Assembly: GCA_947373235.1 (NCBI GenBank)
Contig: CANBWW010000032.1
Location: forward strand, 1 to 10,715
Length of the DNA stretch: 10,715 nt
Reading direction: 5' to 3'
Source: Candidatus Altimarinota bacterium
Lineage (GTDB): Bacteria; Patescibacteriota; Gracilibacteria; BD1-5; UBA2023
The notes beneath the pieces are model-generated. The model did no database searches, was not told the origin of the DNA, and was given only the letters and a program-made list of their open reading frames with translations. A program made the translations under genes and the position numbers. This document shows positions 7,902 through 10,715 of this stretch, in pieces. Position 1 is the stretch's first letter. Each line of letters starts with the position of its first letter.

Positions 7902-7960
7902 AAAAAAATCCCCACTTCGTTCGTTGGCATGATTCAATAAATTGAGGCCTGAAGGGGGAT
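7902..7960 (-). terminator. Strong terminator of the - strand structured RNA (possibly bidirectional)
   Basis: ATCCCC-A-CTTC (7908-7918) pairs with GAAG-GGGGAT (7951-7960) to make a 10-bp stem with one bulged A. Inside it is a smaller stem, TTCAA/TTGAG plus GGC/GCC (7926-7949). On the - strand the stem runs directly into a seven-T tract (plus A7902-A7908), the classical intrinsic terminator. On the + strand only ATTTAT follows, so termination of the 137-residue gene would be weaker. Confidence 0.7.
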
Positions 7961-8182
7961 ATTTATAAGGTTTCTATCACTTCTTCACTTTGATAGATAT
8001 TTTGTCTACTGCACTTTGGTCTTTTGAAAAGTATGACCAGCTTTTTTATTTTTTGTTTTTCCTTTTTGGAAAAACGATTTGTATAATTGTACGCTTTGTG
8101 CGTGACGTATGTGTATTTGTTTTGATCACAATCGATTGCTCGATATGAGTTGGTGCGTGAAGTTCACCTCTGTGAAGTAGAC
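7902..8182 (-). ncRNA. Candidate structured non-coding RNA of about 280 nt (core of about 179 nt)
   Basis: This fills the only stretch over 300 bases without a convincing protein gene. On the - strand a good promoter predicts +1 at about 8182. Exactly there begins GTCTACTTCAC (plus 8172-8182), which pairs with GTGCAGTAGAC (plus 8004-8014) with a single mismatch, closing a domain of 179 nt. Inside, reading 5' to 3', are five hairpins: 8168-8152 (GGUG/CACC), 8144-8131 (AUCGA, GCAA tetraloop, UCGAU), 8103-8091 (ACGC/GCGU), 8075-8055 (8-bp stem GUUUUUCC/GGAAAAAC) and 8039-8017 (UGGUC/GACCA). After the closing stem come a 7-bp hairpin (7997-7973) and the terminator. The GCAA loop is a GNRA tetraloop only on this strand. 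I see no tmRNA, RNase P or SRP consensus. The 179-nt closed core is near the size of 6S RNA, but no homology is claimed. Confidence 0.6.
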
Positions 8183-8188
8183 AAAACT

Positions 8189-8217
8189 ATAGTACCATGA
8201 TCATAAAAATAAGTCAA
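8189..8217 (-). promoter_or_regulatory. Promoter of the structured RNA
   Basis: On the - strand TTGACT (plus 8212-8217, 5/6) is separated by exactly 17 nt from TACTAT (plus 8189-8194, 4/6). The predicted start, about 8182, is the first base of the closing stem of the RNA. The -35 overlaps the T-tract of the terminator of the preceding gene. Confidence 0.6.
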
Positions 8218-8244
8218 AAAAAATGTCCATTTCTGGACATTTTT
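8216..8244 (-). terminator. Terminator of the four-TM membrane protein gene
   Basis: AAAAATGTCC (8219-8228) and GGACATTTTT (8235-8244) form a perfect 10-bp inverted repeat with a 6-nt loop. On the - strand an 8-T tract (plus A8216-A8223) closes it, with part of the tract in the stem. The + strand also has a T-run, so it may work both ways. It lies 11 nt beyond the TAA at 8256. Confidence 0.8.
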
Positions 8245-8255
8245 ATAGATCATTA

Positions 8256-8771
8256 TTAGACTCGGATTTTTTTTACTTTTTCTCCGTATCTTTCATTTTT
8301 CTGGGTGATATTTTTCCCATTCAAGAGAAATCATAAGATCATCAATATCGGACCAAAAAATCAAAACCAGTTATCGGTCGAAAGAGTAAAAGGAGTATTA
8401 AGTTGAGTAGAAGTATGTATATCAGAAAGTTGTATTTCTCCAGAAACCGTTTCAGGAAGAATATTTTGAACTGGAGCAACATCATCTATCAGAAAGAGGG
8501 AGATGAGAAGCATAGTTACACCGAGTCCAAAGATTGTCCATTTCCATACTTTTTTCCGAAAAATACCTGGATCAAAAATACCACGTATGAGTCCAATAGA
8601 TGGGAAAATATAGAGAATATATTCGAATGCTTGTGGAATCCCAAAGTTCACATGGGTTACTGGAAATCAAAATGTGATAATCACAACAAGAATAAGTGCA
8701 AAAACTATGCGCACGATGCGTATATTTTTATCAGTTGGTTTTTGTGCGAGTTTTGAAAGAGTGTTGATCAT
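8256..8771 (-). CDS. Four-TM membrane protein of unknown function
   Basis: 171 residues from the ATG at 8769-8771 to the TAA at 8256-8258, with UGA-Gly at 8667, 8361 and 8331. Under the standard code only a central 96-residue piece with a GTG start would be seen. It has a short basic N-terminus (S-K-L-A-Q-K-P-T-D-K). TM segments lie at about 18-40, 48-64, 74-95 and 135-152, with a roughly 40-residue extracytoplasmic-type loop between TM3 and TM4 (D-D-V-A-P-V-Q-N-I-L-P-E-T) and a basic tail K-N-I-T-Q-K-N-E-R-Y-G-E-K-V-K-K-I. By the positive-inside rule both ends are probably cytoplasmic. I recognise no named family. The gene has its own promoter, divergent from ftsK, and its own terminator. 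Confidence 0.78.
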
Positions 8772-8794
8772 AGTGTGTTTGTAAAAGCATTTTG

Positions 8795-8822
8795 AGTATA
8801 GAGAAAAGGTTTGAGATTTCAA
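8795..8822 (-). promoter_or_regulatory. Promoter of the four-TM membrane protein gene
   Basis: On the - strand TTGAAA (plus 8817-8822, 5/6), a 16-nt spacer and TATACT (plus 8795-8800, 5/6) form one of the best sigma-70-type promoters in the window. The start would be near 8788, leaving a 17-nt leader without a Shine-Dalgarno sequence. Confidence 0.6.
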
Positions 8823-8830
8823 ATCAAAAA

Positions 8831-8859
8831 TTTGGAAAAAATACACTCTTTTATATAAT
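8831..8859 (+). promoter_or_regulatory. ftsK promoter giving a leaderless or nearly leaderless mRNA
   Basis: TTTGGA (8831-8836), a 17-nt spacer and a perfect TATAAT (8854-8859). The ATG of ftsK is at 8867-8869, only 7 nt past the -10, so the first transcribed base should be at or next to the A of the start codon. No Shine-Dalgarno sequence fits in between. Confidence 0.6.
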
Positions 8860-8866
8860 CAAAGAC

Positions 8867-10715
8867 ATGACTCGTAAAAAAACCACCGCTCACAAGCCTT
8901 TGATGACGGTCGAACTTCAAAATATAATTGCTGGCTGACTTCTCGTCACGCTCGGTGTTTTTATGTTTCTCTCTACGAGTGAAAATTCGGTGGTTGGATA
9001 TTATCTTTCTTTGATCGGTGAAAAGATTTTTGGGTCTTCTTTTCGATTTATTTTTTCACCTATCGTCGGAGTTTTAGGCATCATGATCCTTTTGAAAAAA
9101 GCTTCTTGGTCAGCTTCTCGATGTACCTGATTGCTTTTATATTTTATAGCGGTTACTTCTTTGGTAGGAGCGTATAAAGGAAATTTAGTTTGATTTTTTG
9201 ATCTCCATGTTCAGGCAATTGCATTTTTTGGAAGTCAGGCAATGATTTTGATTTTTCTGGTTCTGCTTTTTGCGAGTCTCTATATGACACTTCGGATATC
9301 CTATCGTACGCTTCTTTCGAAAGTTCGCTCATCGGTTCCATCACTTCGTTCCTTTCGAGATGCTGTTTTACCGCCTGATCAAGACGATGAAATTCCACTC
9401 AAAAAATGAAAAATCGATTCTCAATATAAGAAAAAAGCAGAAGAACTTGAGAAAAAACTCTCAGATATTCAGAAAGCAAAAAAACAAGTTCAACTTCCTG
9501 AAGAGAAAAAATCTACAACACCTTCTGGAAAACAGATTTTGGCAACAGCATTTTCTGGACTGACGAAAAAAATCCCTCTCGAAACGCCGCAGTGAAAAAT
9601 CATCGAATCGAAACATACGAACCAATCAGTAGATTTTGGTTCTTGGGATTTTCCGAGTATCAATCTTCTCAATACCATCGAGCATAAAAATCTCGTATCG
9701 CCTCAAGAAGTTGAAGAGAAGGCTTTGATTATCCAAAGAACATTTCTTCAGTTTGGGATCGATGTCGAGATGGAAGGGGAGTGTGTCGGTCCGACAGTTA
9801 TCCAGTATCGTCTCCGTCCTTCTGAATGAGTTCATCTGACGAAGCTCAAAAATCTAAAAGATAATCTTACACTTGCACTGAAAGCAAAAAGTATCCGTAT
9901 TCAGGCACCGATACCAGGTCTTGGTCTTGTTGGTATCGAAGTTCCAAATGAAAAACGTGATACCGTCGGAATTCGGGAAGTGTTACAGGATAAGACTTTC
10001 ACATGATATAAATCAAAACTGGCTCTTGCTCTCGGAAAGGATATAAATGGTGACTTTATCGTTGGTGATCTCGCAAAGATGCCACATCTTCTTATAGCAG
10101 GACAGACTGGATCTGGAAAGTCTGTAGGAATGAACTGATTTATCCTCTCGATGCTCTATAAAAATACTCCTTCCGAACTTCGTATGATCATGGTCGATCC
10201 GAAACAAGTGGAACTTGGTATTTACGATGGAATTCCGCATCTTCTAACCCCTGTTATCAACTCTCCAGATAAAGCTCTCAATGCACTCAAGTGGTCAGTC
10301 GCTGAGATGGAACGCCGACTCTGAGTATTTAAGTGAGTCAATGCGCGTAATCTCGAAGAATACAATCTAAAAGTATCATCGAAAGAAGCCATGCCAGTTA
10401 TTGTCATCATCATTGATGAGCTTGCTGATCTGATGATGAGCGGAAATAAAAAAGAAGTGGAAGCGAGTATTACCCGTATTGCACAAAAGGCTCGAGCTGC
10501 TGGTATCCATCTTATTCTTGCAACACAACGACCTTCAGTTGATGTGATCACTGGTTTAATCAAGGCAAATGTTCCTTCACGAGTAGCCTTTACAGTCGCT
10601 TCTAATATTGATTCTCGTACGATTCTTGATTCTATTGGTGCAGAAGATTTACTTTGAAGAGGAGATATGCTCTACTTTCCCACGGGTGCTATGATGGCGA
10701 ATCGTCTTCAGTGAG
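8867..10715 (+). CDS. ftsK: FtsK/SpoIIIE-family DNA translocase, N-terminal 616 residues (3' truncated by window)
   Basis: Starts at the ATG at 8867 and is still open at the window end. Twelve UGA-Gly codons interrupt it in the standard code (8936, 9128, 9191, 9407, 9593, 9827, 10004, 10136, 10322, 10334, 10655, 10712). It has a membrane domain with about four TM helices (20-140), then a charged K/E/Q linker (about 165-240). The alpha and beta motor domains follow: I-Q-Y-R-L-R-P-S-E-G-V-H at about 313-324, Walker A GQTGSGKS (412-419), M-V-D-P-K-Q-V-E-L at about 442-450, Walker B V-I-I-I-D-E-L-A-D (D517-E518), and A-T-Q-R-P-S-V-D-V-I-T-G-L-I-K-A-N. The end reads L-L-G-R-G-D-M-L and then R-L-Q-G. 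The last glycine of each stretch's conserved site (in L-L-G and R-L-Q-G) is UGA. It pumps DNA at the septum during division and chromosome segregation. The C-terminal gamma domain lies beyond the window. Confidence 0.95.

Noticed and set aside
8082..8087. A perfect + strand TATAAT in the intergenic stretch
   Set aside because: No acceptable -35 at 16-18 nt and no gene or good terminator in that direction. It lies within an AT-rich part of the opposite-strand RNA.
8004..8182. Identification of the closed RNA domain as 6S RNA
   Set aside because: Size and long-range closing stem fit loosely, but the interior is several separate hairpins rather than one rod with a central bubble, so the name is not justified.
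7963..8184. A 73-codon - strand reading frame starting at TTG (8182-8184), open with UGA as Gly, ending in TAA just before the terminator
   Set aside because: It has no ATG, unusual codons for this window, and no recognisable protein pattern. The paired stems and GNRA loop across the same bases are better explained by RNA structure. A leaderless TTG-started peptide is not excluded.
10222..10563. A 113-codon - strand open frame opposite ftsK
   Set aside because: Antisense to the highly conserved FtsK motor domain, and an ordinary codon-bias shadow.
1..10715. CRISPR arrays, insertion sequences, tRNA or rRNA genes
   Set aside because: No regularly spaced repeats, transposase motifs, terminal inverted repeats, tRNA cloverleaf T-loop signatures or rRNA-like stretches were seen on reading both strands.

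Overview
The window comes from an organism that reads UGA as glycine (translation table 25). Known bacteria with this code belong to the candidate lineages Gracilibacteria (BD1-5) and Absconditabacteria (SR1). Under the standard code almost every gene here breaks into collinear, same-frame fragments. With UGA as Gly they fuse into full proteins ending only in UAA or UAG. I count about 56 in-frame UGA codons over the 11 genes other than the short tatD-like fragment. Several lie where glycine is conserved, for example the L-G-R-G-D-M and R-L-Q-G stretches of FtsK. The sequence is AT-rich, coding density is very high, and no clear Shine-Dalgarno sequence precedes any gene.

Left part (1-4800). 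The 3' end of a + strand gene, probably a TatD-family hydrolase, meets a tightly packed five-gene - strand operon. In transcription order the operon is: a promoter near 4762-4789, a small phage-holin-4-like membrane protein, a YfbR-like HD-domain protein with a duplicated and half-degenerate HD module, a four-TM coiled-coil protein, a classical-clade AAA+ ATPase, and a second, smaller TM coiled-coil protein that resembles the first. The two membrane proteins bracketing the ATPase suggest a membrane-anchored AAA+ machine.

Middle (4800-7900, + strand). An acidic, low-complexity protein with a C-terminal coiled coil is followed by two pilin-like (TrbC/VirB2, Mbov_0395-type) membrane proteins. 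The first carries three copies of the charged SGGDEE(R/K)-K loop module in one chain, and the second has one copy plus an exported cysteine-containing segment. A terminator follows, and then a 137-residue single-TM protein that only appears with the recoded table.

Right part (7900-10715). A 355-base stretch without a convincing protein gene appears to encode a structured RNA on the - strand. It has a promoter whose predicted start coincides with a long-range closing stem, several internal hairpins and a strong terminator. It is followed by a - strand four-TM protein. A divergent promoter pair then leads to ftsK on the + strand, which runs off the window. The ftsK promoter lies so close to its ATG that the mRNA is predicted to be leaderless or nearly so.
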